The translations under genes were made by a program, and so were the position numbers. This document shows, one piece after another, positions 13,101-23,372 of a stretch of 64,000 bases of DNA. How positions within the stretch are numbered: the first letter of the stretch is position 1; the number at the start of each line of letters is the position of its first letter. The notes beneath the pieces are model-generated. The model did not search any database. It had not been told where the DNA came from and saw only the letters and a list, made by a program, of their open reading frames with translations. The stretch lies in contig JACCLO010000009.1 in NCBI GenBank assembly GCA_029448655.1, forward strand, positions 3,038,001-3,102,000, in the 5' to 3' direction. This stretch comes from Wolfiporia cocos (lineage: Eukaryota; Basidiomycota; Agaricomycetes; Polyporales; Phaeolaceae).

Positions 13101-13808
13101 TGTTACGGTTATTTTGATTTTTCGAATATCGGCAGAACTCACCACTGGGCGAATACGATACAGGGACTTGTTGCGCAACCAACTCCCCTGGCTACTCGTG
13201 ACTCTACTGGGCGTACCCCCAGTTGTACTAGTCTATAGGGCGCGTTTCATCTTTGGCAGATCCAACTCTGCCACCGTTTCATGTTCATCGTTTGTTAGCT
13301 AATAGATGGCGTTCAACCGCCATCATTCCTATCTATCGTCTCAGGTATATCACTACATACCTATCAAACGTTTGGTACTATAGCGTAGATAGTATCGGTG
13401 ACATCTGGGACGGACTTGACCCCTGAAACCCAACGCAGTATATAAACTAATGTACCTACTGTCGAGGCTCTTCAGCTCGACCTTGTTGTATAAACAAGAA
13501 GTCTTATACTCGTTCTCAAACGTAGGAAACTACGCTCAGTATTTCTCACTCGAGCAACCGAACGACTAAGTCCTCGAAGTGCACATTGACTTCTCGGACT
13601 TAGGCGAGTCTTATATTCTATTCAACTCGCACTTGAACAGATTATATCCTCTAACGTGTATTGGATATTAACCGATCTCCTAAGGACTTCACTTAGGACC
13701 CGAAGGCATCTAACGAGTATTTGCCTTGCATACGGCGACGTGCCTACGTGCAGAAGAACGATCTATATTCGCGACTCGAATATACGAACGGGTATTCGAC
13801 CCGTAACA
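13101..13808. mobile_element. Solo LTR nested in FB-1
   Basis: A 708-bp segment starts TGTTACGG and ends CCGTAACA (perfect 8-bp inverted ends, TG...CA). It is flanked by the 5-bp duplication ATTAA (13096-13100 and 13809-13813). It interrupts the fold-back arm, which is uninterrupted in the copy at 16.3 kb. A TATATAAA motif lies at about 13440. No coding sequence is present. These are the hallmarks of a solo LTR left by recombination between the LTRs of a retrotransposon. Confidence 0.9.
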
Positions 13809-14115
13809 ATTAATCTGCGTGCAAACCTAGCTCGCAACTGCAATTTCTTAAGCGAAGGGCAGTTGGCAGATTAATATAATTGACTGAAGTCCCTCGTATT
13901 TAAATGTATCCTGGTGCACCCGGTACACCAGGACCATAGACTAGGATACACGGCAGATGCCCGCATAATGTAACTTACTTACTCCAAATACATCCAGATG
14001 TAATTAGGGTAGATTTCGGTACATTCAATGTATTTGAAAGTATCTCAGAGTTGCCTCAGCAGTGTCCCACAACGTAGCTGAATAAAACTGAATGTATTCA
14101 AATGCATTATGCATC

Positions 14116-15042
14116 TGTCACAAGCCAATTTCAAAGCCTAGTAGAACACCCTAGGTTGACACCCCATTCACGCCATATGCATGCTACAGCACTCTATCCG
14201 AGCCCAGCTGGAATCCTACAGCAACGCTAGTAGAAGCCCTCCGTTATACAGGACACTACGGGCACTAGCAGGCCACCAGCAGTCTAACCCTAAACTCAGT
14301 CCAAGTCCCGGCAGCAAGAACCATACGCTGCCTAGTCCCCAAACCCCGGAGTCACGAACCGACCCCTAGAGTCCAACAGGCTACGATAGCACGACGGCAC
14401 GCCTTGCACAACTCAGGCTAAACCGCCACTACATACGCTATACGCCGACTAGGGGCACGGTCTACACTCGTACGTGACCCAGAACACTAAACCTAACACC
14501 TCGCGTCCTCACCGCACGGACACTCGCCATTACTGGCATAGACACTATACTATACCTCGTACGCACCCTGACCTACGAGCACATCCGGCAGGGATAATAA
14601 CCCCGGGCTCTGCACGACTGAGAACCCTACCAGTCACAGAGCGCTATACCCCGATTGCGGCAGACCACGCCCGATCACGGACTTAGAACCCCGCCATTAC
14701 CAGTGCACCTACGATCGACGAGAACCACTGATCGAACCCGACCGATTGGCTACTCATTAGATCCGCCCCTTACGCTACGTCGCCATGGACATCCTCGCAT
14801 ACCAGCGCTCCGATGCCATTACCGGCACGTAGCTCATAGCCAGTTAGATACCAGTACGTAGAGGCCTCTGAGCCGCCGTACACAAACATGTACAAATAGT
14901 TTAGGAGTATATATGCCAGACAGTCCTGAGCGTAAACCTCAGACTTGTCTTGGCCTTTGATGGCTAGTGTTCCCGGGACCAGGAAGGCGCCTTTGAGTGA
15001 GCCCCCTTCCCCCGGTTGAGTGCTAGTTTGTTGCGTGTGTCA
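14116..15042 (+). mobile_element. Solo LTR related to the Gypsy element at the right edge
   Basis: A 927-bp segment starts TGTCACAAGCC and ends GTGTGTCA, flanked by the 5-bp duplication GCATC (14111-14115 and 15043-15047). Its start matches the start of the LTR at 60219-60664 read on the minus strand. Its last about 150 bp also match that LTR: a shared C/G-rich tract, AAAGGCCAAGAC, the TATATATGC block and TTTGTACATGTTTG. It is about 480 bp longer because of a C-rich middle section (about 14180-14870). No internal coding region is present, so it is a solo LTR. Confidence 0.85.
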
Positions 15043-15047
15043 GCATC

Positions 15048-15666
15048 AGCTGCAGATGTGGACAAGCGTGCGATTCGTAGACGTGCACAACAATCATCGC
15101 TGCATGATCAACTTCTGCCGAATCTTAAGAGCTGGACATCTGTATGATGTTACACTGCTACTTTATGCATTACGTGCCATGCGCAGTACATTTCTCAAAG
15201 TCGCGTGAGACTCTGCCAATCAACGCCAGCTTTGACGTGCCCCCGCGGACAAAATATATTTGTTCACATTCTGACCTTGCAAGGGCGCTGCAGAGGATTA
15301 GCGTTCTACTTCACATCTTCAATAGTGTGCTTGAATTGCCCACTATGCGGTTTTACCACCCGCGATGCACTTTGATTATAGTTTGATTGTTCGATATGCA
15401 GCTTGATTGCTTGGTATGCAATATGATTGTCCGCTAAGCAATTTATCGCTCACTCCTCATCGCTCACTATGCGATTCTCACGCTCATTACGCAGTACGTC
15501 TTTTGCTCACTATGCACTTTGCTCGCTAGGCTCCGGCGCTTTGATGTGAGTATCATATTCGGAACGAGCGCTTGAGCCGCCGTGACAATTGACTGTCAAT
15601 AGTTGCACGCAATGTTATGGGATGTTCATTTTATGTCTGTCAAATCATTGCAGCATGCACGGTGCA
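15048..15666. repeat. Degenerate short-motif repeat tract
   Basis: From about 15240 to 15550 the sequence is built of imperfect copies of motifs like TTTGATTG and GCTCACTATGCA. A segment starting GGACAAAATATATTTRTTCACA recurs at about 16973 and is followed by similar motif runs. This suggests a diverged direct duplication or an uncharacterised repeat family. No gene is evident. Confidence 0.5.
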
Positions 15667-15800
15667 TTAGAGTGAGGGACTTCAGTCAATTATCTTAATC
15701 TGCCAACTGCCCTTCGCTTAAGAAATCGCAGTTGCGAGCTAGGTTTGCACGCAAATTAATCTGCTAACTGCGGCAGATTAATCTACTGTGACAATAAAAT

Positions 15801-15888
15801 GGCACATCCTGGATTCGAACCAAGGACCTTAGCGCAGATGAGAATAACAGCATCGCAGCATAATTAGCCAACTGAGCTACAGTGCAAC
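15801..15888 (-). repeat. tRNA-like sequence in FB-2 left arm
   Basis: The best preserved of the four tRNA-like copies. On the minus strand it has TAGCTCAGTTGG, then GGTTCGAATCC with a pairable T stem (CTTGG/CCAGG), and a terminal GCCA. The D and anticodon stems remain irregular. Confidence 0.72.
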
Positions 15889-16178
15889 TGGTGTTGCCCT
15901 CCATTTTAAGCAATATATAGAGTATTTTGTAAACTTCATTTTCGCAGTTTAACATCTTCCATAACACAAATACAAATGAATCTGCCTCTAAAGACCTGTG
16001 ATTCCAGTGTATTCAGCTTTCCCATGGTGAGTTGCTCCAGGTCAAGCATGGTAAATCAAGCTACCACTATCATTGATTTCTGTATGCTTGTTGGAGCAGT
16101 TAGTTGCCTTGATGATTTGCGGAAATTGTGTGTAAAATTTGTGTTATATATATTTTAATTGGTCAATGGTACCTGTTG

Positions 16179-16262
16179 CCGCAATGGCTCAGTTGGCTAA
16201 TTATGCTGCGATGCTGTTATTCTCATCTGCGCTAAGGTCCTTGGTTCGAATCCTGATGTACC
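16179..16262 (+). repeat. tRNA-like sequence in FB-2 right arm
   Basis: TGGCTCAGTTGG (A box) and GGTTCGAATCC (B box) at tRNA spacing, ending GTACCA. It faces outward. Degenerate T and anticodon stems argue against a functional tRNA. Confidence 0.7.
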
Positions 16263-16397
16263 ATTTTATTGTCACAGTAGATTAATCTGCCGCAGTTAGC
16301 AGATTAATCTGCATGCAAACCTAGCTCACAACTGCGATTTCTTAAGCGAAGGGCAGTTGGCAGATTAAGATAATTGACTGAAACTCTACTTAGAGTG

Positions 16398-17568
16398 TGG
16401 TGAGTGATTAAATGCATTGCACGCAATCAGAAGCACTGCGTAGTGAGGCGTGAGAAATGCATAGTGAGCGCTTGAGCGATATACAGCCCTTTGTTGGCAC
16501 TCTGATGCAACGATTTTGAGCAGTATTTGTTCCAGACAAACTTCCCACGCCCGGTACGCCCAATAGGTGATAGGGCCTATGTGTAGGTGGTGTAAGTTTG
16601 TCCCGAACAAATACTGCTCAAAATCGTTGCATCAGAGGAGTGCCAACAATTATGCAAACGACTGTAATGCGAGCAATCAAAAGCACTAATCAACGTGTGC
16701 ATTAGTTTTCCTAGCGAATTCAGTGCCACGACGCAAATTGATTGGTAAACACTAATGAACACGAGTGCAAATAATTTTGTCCGCTGGCGCCCCCCATAGC
16801 CAGCTTCCCGACTGTGGGTATACAAGCAGTACTGAACAGAGAAATTCTGGGTATCACTGATTAGAAATCTGGAGACAGCTGTTTGGAAATCTGCAAGATG
16901 TAGACGAGATATAACATATACTGATGTCGATTAATACACGGCCGCAAGATAGTGTGTGACGCGCCTCCATGGACAAAATATATTTATTCACATACTCACA
17001 CTAGAAGTGTGCTGGTAGGGGTTGGCGTTGCTCGTATTTTTAGCTTTTGGTATTCAATCATGTGTTGGAGTTGCTCGCGATGAGCTTTCGTTACAGTTTG
17101 ATCGCTCAGTGTGCAGTTTGATTGCTCGCTTCGCATTTTGGCAGCTTGCAATTTGGTGCATTGCTCATTGTGCAGTTAGTCAAATTGCGCATCCAAACGA
17201 CTATCTTCACCGATTACATTAGTCTGCTACGGAGACTACTTCACACTAGACAAACAGTATAGCTGCAGAGCGCTCTAACTAATTTCAGCGTTCAGTGGGC
17301 GAAGGCATTTGGATAGCAGGCGCATATGATTGCTGCTTGGCCTGAAGGCTGGTCCAGGTCAGTTTCAGTTACATATAGCCCGAGGCTGGTGTTCGTCTCT
17401 CCCCCAGACTCAACGGACCCTACACTGTCAGATGCGAGTATCTAGCTTACTTCACATCGGCCGACTAGCGGGCTCCACCGGCGGATGGAATGCTGAGTAT
17501 TGCTGAGACGCACTGAGCTACATGCAAGCACAAATTCGCCAGAATGAAAATCAATTGAACAGCGACAA
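16398..17568. other. Repeat-rich interval without genes
   Basis: Holds the inverted-repeat element at 16491-16649. At about 16960-17190 it holds a diverged second copy of the short-motif tract seen at 15.24-15.55 kb. The remainder has only short ORFs. Confidence 0.5.
16491..16649. mobile_element. Short inverted-repeat element (MITE-like)
   Basis: About 160 bp with near-perfect inverted ends of roughly 50 bp. The left end begins TTGTTGGCACTCTGATGC and the right end is its reverse complement with a 3-base insertion. The ends enclose about 50 bp of loop. No clear target-site duplication is visible, so it could be a decayed MITE or another hairpin-forming repeat. Confidence 0.7.
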
Positions 17569-18475
17569 TCAACCCTGATTCATGTCGTCCTCTACTACAG
17601 TTCTCCACTGTAGATTTTTCTCGTAGAAGTCAAGTAGCTACATGAACACAAGTCATCGGACGGTACCGTGTAGGCATAGCTCAGGGACATACCTTCTGAG
17701 GCATTTTGTCCTTGCACACCCTGGCGGTCTCATTAGAGCAAGCCTTATTCTTCCTGTAGCAGCAACTTCATATGGACACCGGGTCGCGAGGGGGGAGTGC
17801 ACTCACAATGTGAAGTGCACGTAGAGCTGATCATCATCACCACGCGTGACAGTATCAATATGGTCGACTAAATGCTCCCAAGTTGCTGCACTGTCGAACT
17901 TGGCCCTCATGTCAATGAGCTCGATGTCACTGTTACTCACGTCGTTTGATTTCGATAGCTTGGACTTCGCGATTTTGATCTTCTTAGCTTGACGAGTTGA
18001 CCGCTTTTGCTTGTCCTTCTCTTCATCTGTCTCGCTTCTTGGGACGTATGTCATCCAACTCTGGGCTTTCTTTGCTTGGAACGGGTTTGTGACCCTTGGC
18101 GGCAGTAAGCTTTGAAGCAGAAGACGTTGATTCGCGGCCTTTCATCATCATCTTTTTTGCATTCCAGTATTCGTCAATGAGGCCCTGTGCGTTCCTAAAC
18201 AGATCAACTCTTCAATACGCACAAAATGCAGTGGAGATCACCCTGCGTCACACTCATCGACCCAGCTGTTGTGTTCCTCTCCACGACCTCTCCACTTCAC
18301 AAGATAGCCCATCCTCCACTGAGGGAGAACCTAGTTTATACATCACCGAGGTAAGATCGGAACAACTACTCACACTGGGGAAGGCTCCTCTCTGTGCATC
18401 AAGGATGTGCTCTATCTCATACTTCTCCCCGCTAGCATCAGAATTATGCTCTTCCTGCTCTACATCTGCCATCAT
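17569..18475 (-). CDS. HP1-like heterochromatin protein (chromodomain + chromoshadow)
   Basis: Predicted reader of methylated H3K9 in heterochromatin. The chromodomain begins EKYEIEHILDAQRGAFP and continues after an intron with RMGYLVKWRGRGEEHNSWVDE. A hinge follows (DLFRNAQGLIDEYWNAKK, then a Lys/Arg/Ser-rich stretch). The chromoshadow domain starts ATWEHLVDHIDTVTRGDDDQ. It continues across short exons with CKDKMPQK and then LLDFYEKNLQWRTVVEDD, ending at the TGA 17569-17571. The start is placed at the first of two adjacent ATGs (MMADVEQEE...). Odd: the third aromatic cage position of the chromodomain (usually Y/F after KW-x-G) is Arg here. Exon limits in the hinge are not fully resolved. Confidence 0.82.
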
Positions 18476-18553
18476 CTCTGTGCTACACTTCTTCAGGTCG
18501 GGTTGCACAAGATGATAAACCTCGTCTAGCATGTCTTTATGGGAGTCGGCAAC

Positions 18554-20291
18554 CTAGATATCCTCCATAACACCGTTACCCAGGGGAGGTGTGACCACGA
18601 TGAGACGAAAAGACTTTACGCCGCATTTGTTCAGCCAGTCCAGACCATCCGTGGAGATCGGATGCTGGTTGCTGACACTCACCTGGAAGATGGTCGCACG
18701 TCGACGACTGGCTTCGTAAACAACTGCATCAAACGAGGGCTCTGTCCGAGATTGAGGGATGTAGAATCCATCCTCCAACGTCAGTTTGTCCCCGCGTAAG
18801 AAGTGGTGACGATCCAGACGTTCGAATGTCTTGACTGGTGCATCGATCCGATCGTTTGTTATAGCCACGATGCGGCATTGATAGCCCAGACGAAGATACT
18901 AGAAGGGAGGCGGAGGATTGGCGTTCTTAGAGCGCCAATGCGTGTTTTTCTTTCCCACTTTCTGGCTCCTTTGCATGGCGGTCATGGGCCACTCACCGCC
19001 GTTGGGGAACTCGGCAAGGAACGTTCATTCCAAGAGGTAGCCGGCGCTGGCCCTGGTGTAAGAATTGCGACTGAATAGCCGATATAGCGTATCGACAGCG
19101 TGCCCATCGGTACTGTCGAGCTGGTCCAATGCTTCCTTCCACAGGTGCTTGGTGGCTATGTGCAGGTCATATATCTTTCTGTTACGAGGGGATGGAGTGG
19201 TTACGAGGATGTCATGAGATATTTCGTCGTCCGTCGTCCCGGCAATAACACGGAGAACCATGTCAGCCACCTTCTCCCTAGTCAGTGAATTAAGCTTGTC
19301 GTAAAGTTGAACTTTGTAGTCGTCTGGGGCTACCGCATTGGTGTATGCTCAACAAGCAGATGTGCCATAGAGCCAAGAGAAGGACGCGAGGTGTCTCTCC
19401 GAGGGCTTCGTATTGGGACCGTTCCACAATTGAAGATCCCGGCTGTCAAAATGTTCGTTCACTGCTTGTATCGAGAAGGGAACAAGGGCGACATACCCAG
19501 CGATGAGCTCCCCAAGGGACCAAGGCGCCATCCAGAACCTTGGCACTCGCCCTGCAGCTTTGCTCGTCCAATCAACGCGCTCCTTGCGCAGAGGTGCTGC
19601 TTGCAGTATGAAGGCTCTACACTTGATGCATAGTTCGAGATAATCCGGAGGTACCTCTGTCAAGCGTTGATTGGAGTCGATCAAGCACCATATATTCTTG
19701 GGGATATGGAGATGCAGGTTATCCCTTATGAGGTTAACAGGACGAGGAACACGAAAGACTCCTTCGTCGTATAAGATAAAGAGCTCCTTGTCGATCCGCT
19801 GAAAGATGGTAGTTAGGACACAAAGGTTTTAATGATAGGTATTCTCACCGATACCAGGACTGCCTGTCACAATTGCACCAGCAGCACTGTGTCGACGCCT
19901 TTTGGCAAGTTATCGAAGGAATTGTGGAATGGCTGAGCATCTACGTCAACGTCCATAACTCCGCTCTTCTCGGTATTGCTATCTTCATCGTTATTGCTGT
20001 CGCCCGTTCCCTTAAGTTTGGGCACGACATTGTCGATGATGTCCTGACAAGAATAGACAACAGTCCGCACATCTCAAGCAACTCCACAACAGAAGCTAAA
20101 TCTTTATCCCAGTGAAGTACAACGGGATTTGCTGGAAGTTCAGCTGATGCAGGCCGAGCATCGCGTACGGTGGGGAGAGAATGCAAGAGATCCCTGCGGT
20201 CTCCACGCCAGGCGATGGCATGGAGTCTAGCTAAAGAGCCATCATAAGTACTATTGTCGGGTTGAACACGATCGAATTCTGACAATGACAT
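18554..20291 (-). CDS. Crinkler/RHS-like P-loop NTPase
   Basis: Resembles a large, patchily distributed family of NTPases related to Crinkler and retrotransposon-hot-spot proteins; its cellular role is not established. It starts MSLSEFDRVQPDNSTYDG at 20291. After a linker containing an acidic stretch, the Walker A segment reads AIVTGSPGIG near 19850-19880. Next come IDKELFILYDEGVFRVPRP and IPKNIWCLIDSNQRLTEVP, a family-typical Walker B-like region, then FILQAAPLRKERVDW. The C-terminal part has YIPQSRTEPSFDAVVYE and ATIFQVSVSNQHPI, which looks like a PD-(D/E)XK nuclease-like fold (inference). The ORF stops at TAG right after VMEDI. Several short introns are present. Junctions were not all fixed, so limits are approximate, but no definite break was found. 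Confidence 0.7.
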
Positions 20292-20804
20292 GAAGAAGAA
20301 AAAGATATGGAGGGCACTGAGCCCCTAGCAAGATCTACCGGCGCTTCATTACCACGGAGACCCGGCTCTACAGCCATAGGGCCCTAGGGGTCGCCCACGG
20401 GGGGGAGTGGACAGAATAGATCTGTGACACACTGAACATCATACAACCTCGGAGACAAGGCGCGACCTAAGTTCAGGCAATCAATGTGAGAAATCAAGGC
20501 AGGATCAGAGCACGATCCGTAACAACCACCTCCAACTCTCTATTCATCAGTAATAAGTATTATGATGCATTTGCTAGCTTCTACGTCGCTTCTATTCCAA
20601 TGCTCGTGCATCGTCATTTAGTAGCATACAGTATATCCATCCATGCCAACCATGAAGACGCCAGTGTGACTATGCAAAGTTACGAGTGCCATTATCCGAT
20701 CATTCCGTAGGAGAGAATATGAAGCGCTACAAATACACGTTTGGGACTCCTTCCACAGCACTCAGTCCCGTCGGTTGACACACACGACCACTCACACAAT
20801 GCAT
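20292..20804. other. Intergenic
   Basis: Contains a short G-run near 20400 and otherwise no recognisable feature. It lies between the start of the NTPase gene and the 3' end of the EH-like gene. Confidence 0.45.
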
Positions 20805-23372
20805 CTAGAGCCTCGTCCAACCCTCCTCGGCATTGACAGGCCACTTGAGCTCGTCCCGCTCCGTACCTACCCTGCGCGACGCGCCGTTCGCGTTCGCCGC
20901 TTTCTCGCTCATCTGCAACCGCCGCAGCCGCCCCTGCCATTCATCCTCAGGCCCACTGCTGTCGTCTCCCGTGACGTCCTGGGACAGGCCCTCGTCGTCG
21001 TCCTGGCCAAGACCCTCGTCCACGTCGTCCATGAGTCGCTCCTCGCCCTCCTGGCGCATCCACCGCGTCGCCGGCTGCCCGTGCTGCACGAAGCCGCGCG
21101 GGTTGAGCGCCGCCTCCGCCTTGTACCTCGCCGAGTCCAGCCTGGGTGCGGTGCGGTGGTGCAGGCCCGCGAGCGTCTTTTGCAGGTTCGCGATCGGCTC
21201 GCTCAGCGCAGATCCGCCGCCGTCGCTCTGGCTCCCGCGCGAGCGGCCTGAGAGCGTCGACGACAGCGAGTGGTGCCGCGACAGCGGGTGCTGCGGCACG
21301 GGCGACGCGAGCGGCACGTCGACGCCGACGACGTCTGCGGGCGCAATCTGCACGCTCTCGGGCCGCCGGCGGTGCGCGGACGCGGGCGGCGCGGGGTAGT
21401 GCATGCTCCGCGAGCGGAGCACGCGTGGCGAGCCTGGCGGCGGGGGGAATCCGCGGTCAGGATGCGTCGGCGGCGGGTCCTGCGGGAGGTCCGCGAGCGG
21501 GCGCGGAGGCGTGCACGCGGGAGAAGACCGCGCGGAGAGAGACAGTGGCGGCGGGGGCGGGGGCGGGCGAGTGCGGACCTGCGCGCGCGCAACCTGCTCG
21601 AGCGAACGCGCAGAGGACACGGACGTTGCGGACGCGGTCGACGCAGGCGGGCTGACCTTCGGGCGGGGCGGGAGGGCGGGTCCCGCGCGTTCTGCGGACG
21701 GGGCTCTGCTGTCTGGTGTAGGTACAGGTGCAGGCGAAGGCGAAGGGCCCGCGCGGCTGCTTCGGAGCACCTCCAGGCGGCGCTCCTGCTCAAGACGGTG
21801 CTCGGCCTCCTTGAGGCTCTTTCCTACGCGCGTCGCGTGGAGAGACTGCTGCATAAGGATGCTGGGGGCTGGCGTCAGCGTCGGCGTCGGTGATCGGTGT
21901 ACGTGCGGCGTCTGCGAGGCGTGCCTAGGCGGGGGGACGGCAGCGGCAGCGGATGGCTTGCGCGGGGGCAGCGGAGGGAGACGACCCTCCGATGACGCCG
22001 AGGCGCGAGCACGGGCGGAAGACGTACCCGTGGAAGGGCGAGCGCCCTCATCGGAGCCACGGCGTGCAAGAAACGGGTTTGTGTGCGGCTTTGGGGGCAG
22101 CGTAGGCGGGACATTGACGGGTGCGGAGGCGGATGAGGACAGAGGTGCGGGGCGATCAGCGGTGCCGGTTCGTGCGAAGAAGGGGTTGGCGTCAAAAGGT
22201 GATGGATTAGTTGTGCGGTGAGATGGCTGGGGGCTGTGTGCATCGGGTGCAGAAGCAGGCGTTGGGGAAGGAGCAGACGCATTGGAGGCGAGGGAGTCTG
22301 GATGTGCTGTACACAGCAAGAGTCAGTCTCCTTAGCAGGGAGTAGCAATACAGGCAGATCGAGAGACGAAGGAGTGAGCAGGCAGGCGGCCAGCCGCCAC
22401 CGAAATGCAATACCTGCGCCGCCGCGGCATGGGGTACCACGGCCGTACGCCAGAAAGTACGCGAGCCCCGCAGCAGGCCAGCGTAGGTGGCTTGTCGCTA
22501 TTCAAAACGCAACATCTGCGCGGTGGCAGAATGCTGCACCACGATGGCTATAGCCACGACAGCCACTAGGTCACCAAGTGCCCAGACATGTCCCACGGGA
22601 ACGGCGGTCGCTTTGCGCCCGATCCGCAAATGACAGACCAGGGGGAAGAGCTAGTCTTTCAAATGCAACATAGACAATTCCTTCACTCCCAGAGGCTCCG
22701 GATATCCATGTCTGAATTTGGAAGAGAGCGCACCTTGCATAAAGACGAGCGACCTGTCCACTTCCTTTCCTGCAAGAGCATGGTGTACCAAGCGCAGTAT
22801 GGCGAAGACCTGCCCGCCGGTCAGCACGTCCGCCGGGGCCAGGTTGGGACAGAAGAGCCGGAGAATCTGCGGACACGGTCAGCGGTTCAATGGTGCGATG
22901 TCGCTGCAGTTCCTGAAATGCAGCAAAACGCACGGTGTCAATCACGCTCGGCGACAGCGCCGCATAGCGTCCGCGAAGCCACGCGCGGGCCTCACGCACG
23001 CCGACGGCGATGTCTTCGTTGCATTCGGCGGCACCAGGGCCATCGTCCTCGGTGAGCGCGCGGAGGCCGAGGGTGTACTCGGTGTACTCGGCATCGTTGA
23101 GCGCGGAGGAGTGCAGCGTCAGCGGGCGCATCAATGCGGCGGGCAGGGGTTGAGGGGCGTGCAGACGAGCGAGGAGGGAGGTGGTCGACGAAAGAGAAGC
23201 GCACGCGCCTGTCGCCAACCGCGGCTTGAACGCGTCGGTCACCAACTTCTCCAGTTGAAATTCGTCTTTTCAGCTCGCTGCCCTGCTGCGCGGACCGTCT
23301 CTTCCAGGCTTACACGCCTTTGCTCGGGAGGCCTGGCTCTGATTTAGGATATCTGGAGCTTGCGGATGGCAT
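20805..23372 (-). CDS. EH-like N-terminal domain plus proline-rich protein with NPF motifs
   Basis: Probably an endocytic or trafficking adaptor. The N-terminal part (exons about 23250-22934 and 22866-22734) reads LEKLVTDAFKPRLATG, later YAALSPSVIDT and ILRLFCPNLAPADVLTGGQV. This resembles a degenerate EH domain. The large last exon 22306-20805 (about 500 codons) is Pro/Ser/Ala-rich with two NPF motifs (DANPFFAR, HTNPFLAR), many PxxP stretches, a short basic helix (KSLKEAEHRLEQERRLEVLR) and an acidic C-terminal region ending EEGWTRL. NPF is the classical EH ligand. The first exon (ATG at 23370-23372) and its splice site are tentative. The intron 22307-22733 is unusually long (427 bp) and may hide a small exon. 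Confidence 0.65.

Larger units (their letters stand above)
12468..13895. mobile_element. Fold-back element FB-1, split by a solo LTR
   Basis: Non-autonomous element with about 210-bp terminal inverted repeats. The outer ends are GTAGAGTTTCAGTCAA on the left and TTGACTGAAGTCCCTC on the right. It is flanked by the 8-bp duplication GTATTTAA (12460-12467 and 13896-13903). Removing the nested LTR 13101-13808 and one 5-bp duplicate leaves 715 bp, exactly the length of the second copy at 15675-16389, which lies in opposite orientation. Each arm carries a tRNA-like sequence with A and B boxes. The 8-bp target duplication is typical of hAT-type elements (inference); no transposase is encoded. Confidence 0.88.
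15675..16389. mobile_element. Fold-back element FB-2, intact 715-bp copy
   Basis: Uninterrupted copy of the fold-back element, inverted relative to FB-1. It is flanked by the 8-bp duplication TTAGAGTG (15667-15674 and 16390-16397). The arms run about 15675-15888 and 16179-16389 and could form a long hairpin around a central region of about 290 bp. That centre carries a 60-codon ORF (15976-16158, plus strand) also present in FB-1 (12699-12881, minus strand). The two ORF copies differ at three bases, all changing an amino acid, so I see no sign of coding constraint. Confidence 0.9.

Noticed and set aside
12594..16262. Four functional tRNA genes
   Set aside because: A and B boxes are good, but D, anticodon and (mostly) T stems do not pair properly, and the copies sit inside mirrored transposon arms.
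21203..22221. Plus-strand ORFs over the proline-rich exon
   Set aside because: Shadows of the minus-strand gene; Arg/Gly-rich with no domain.
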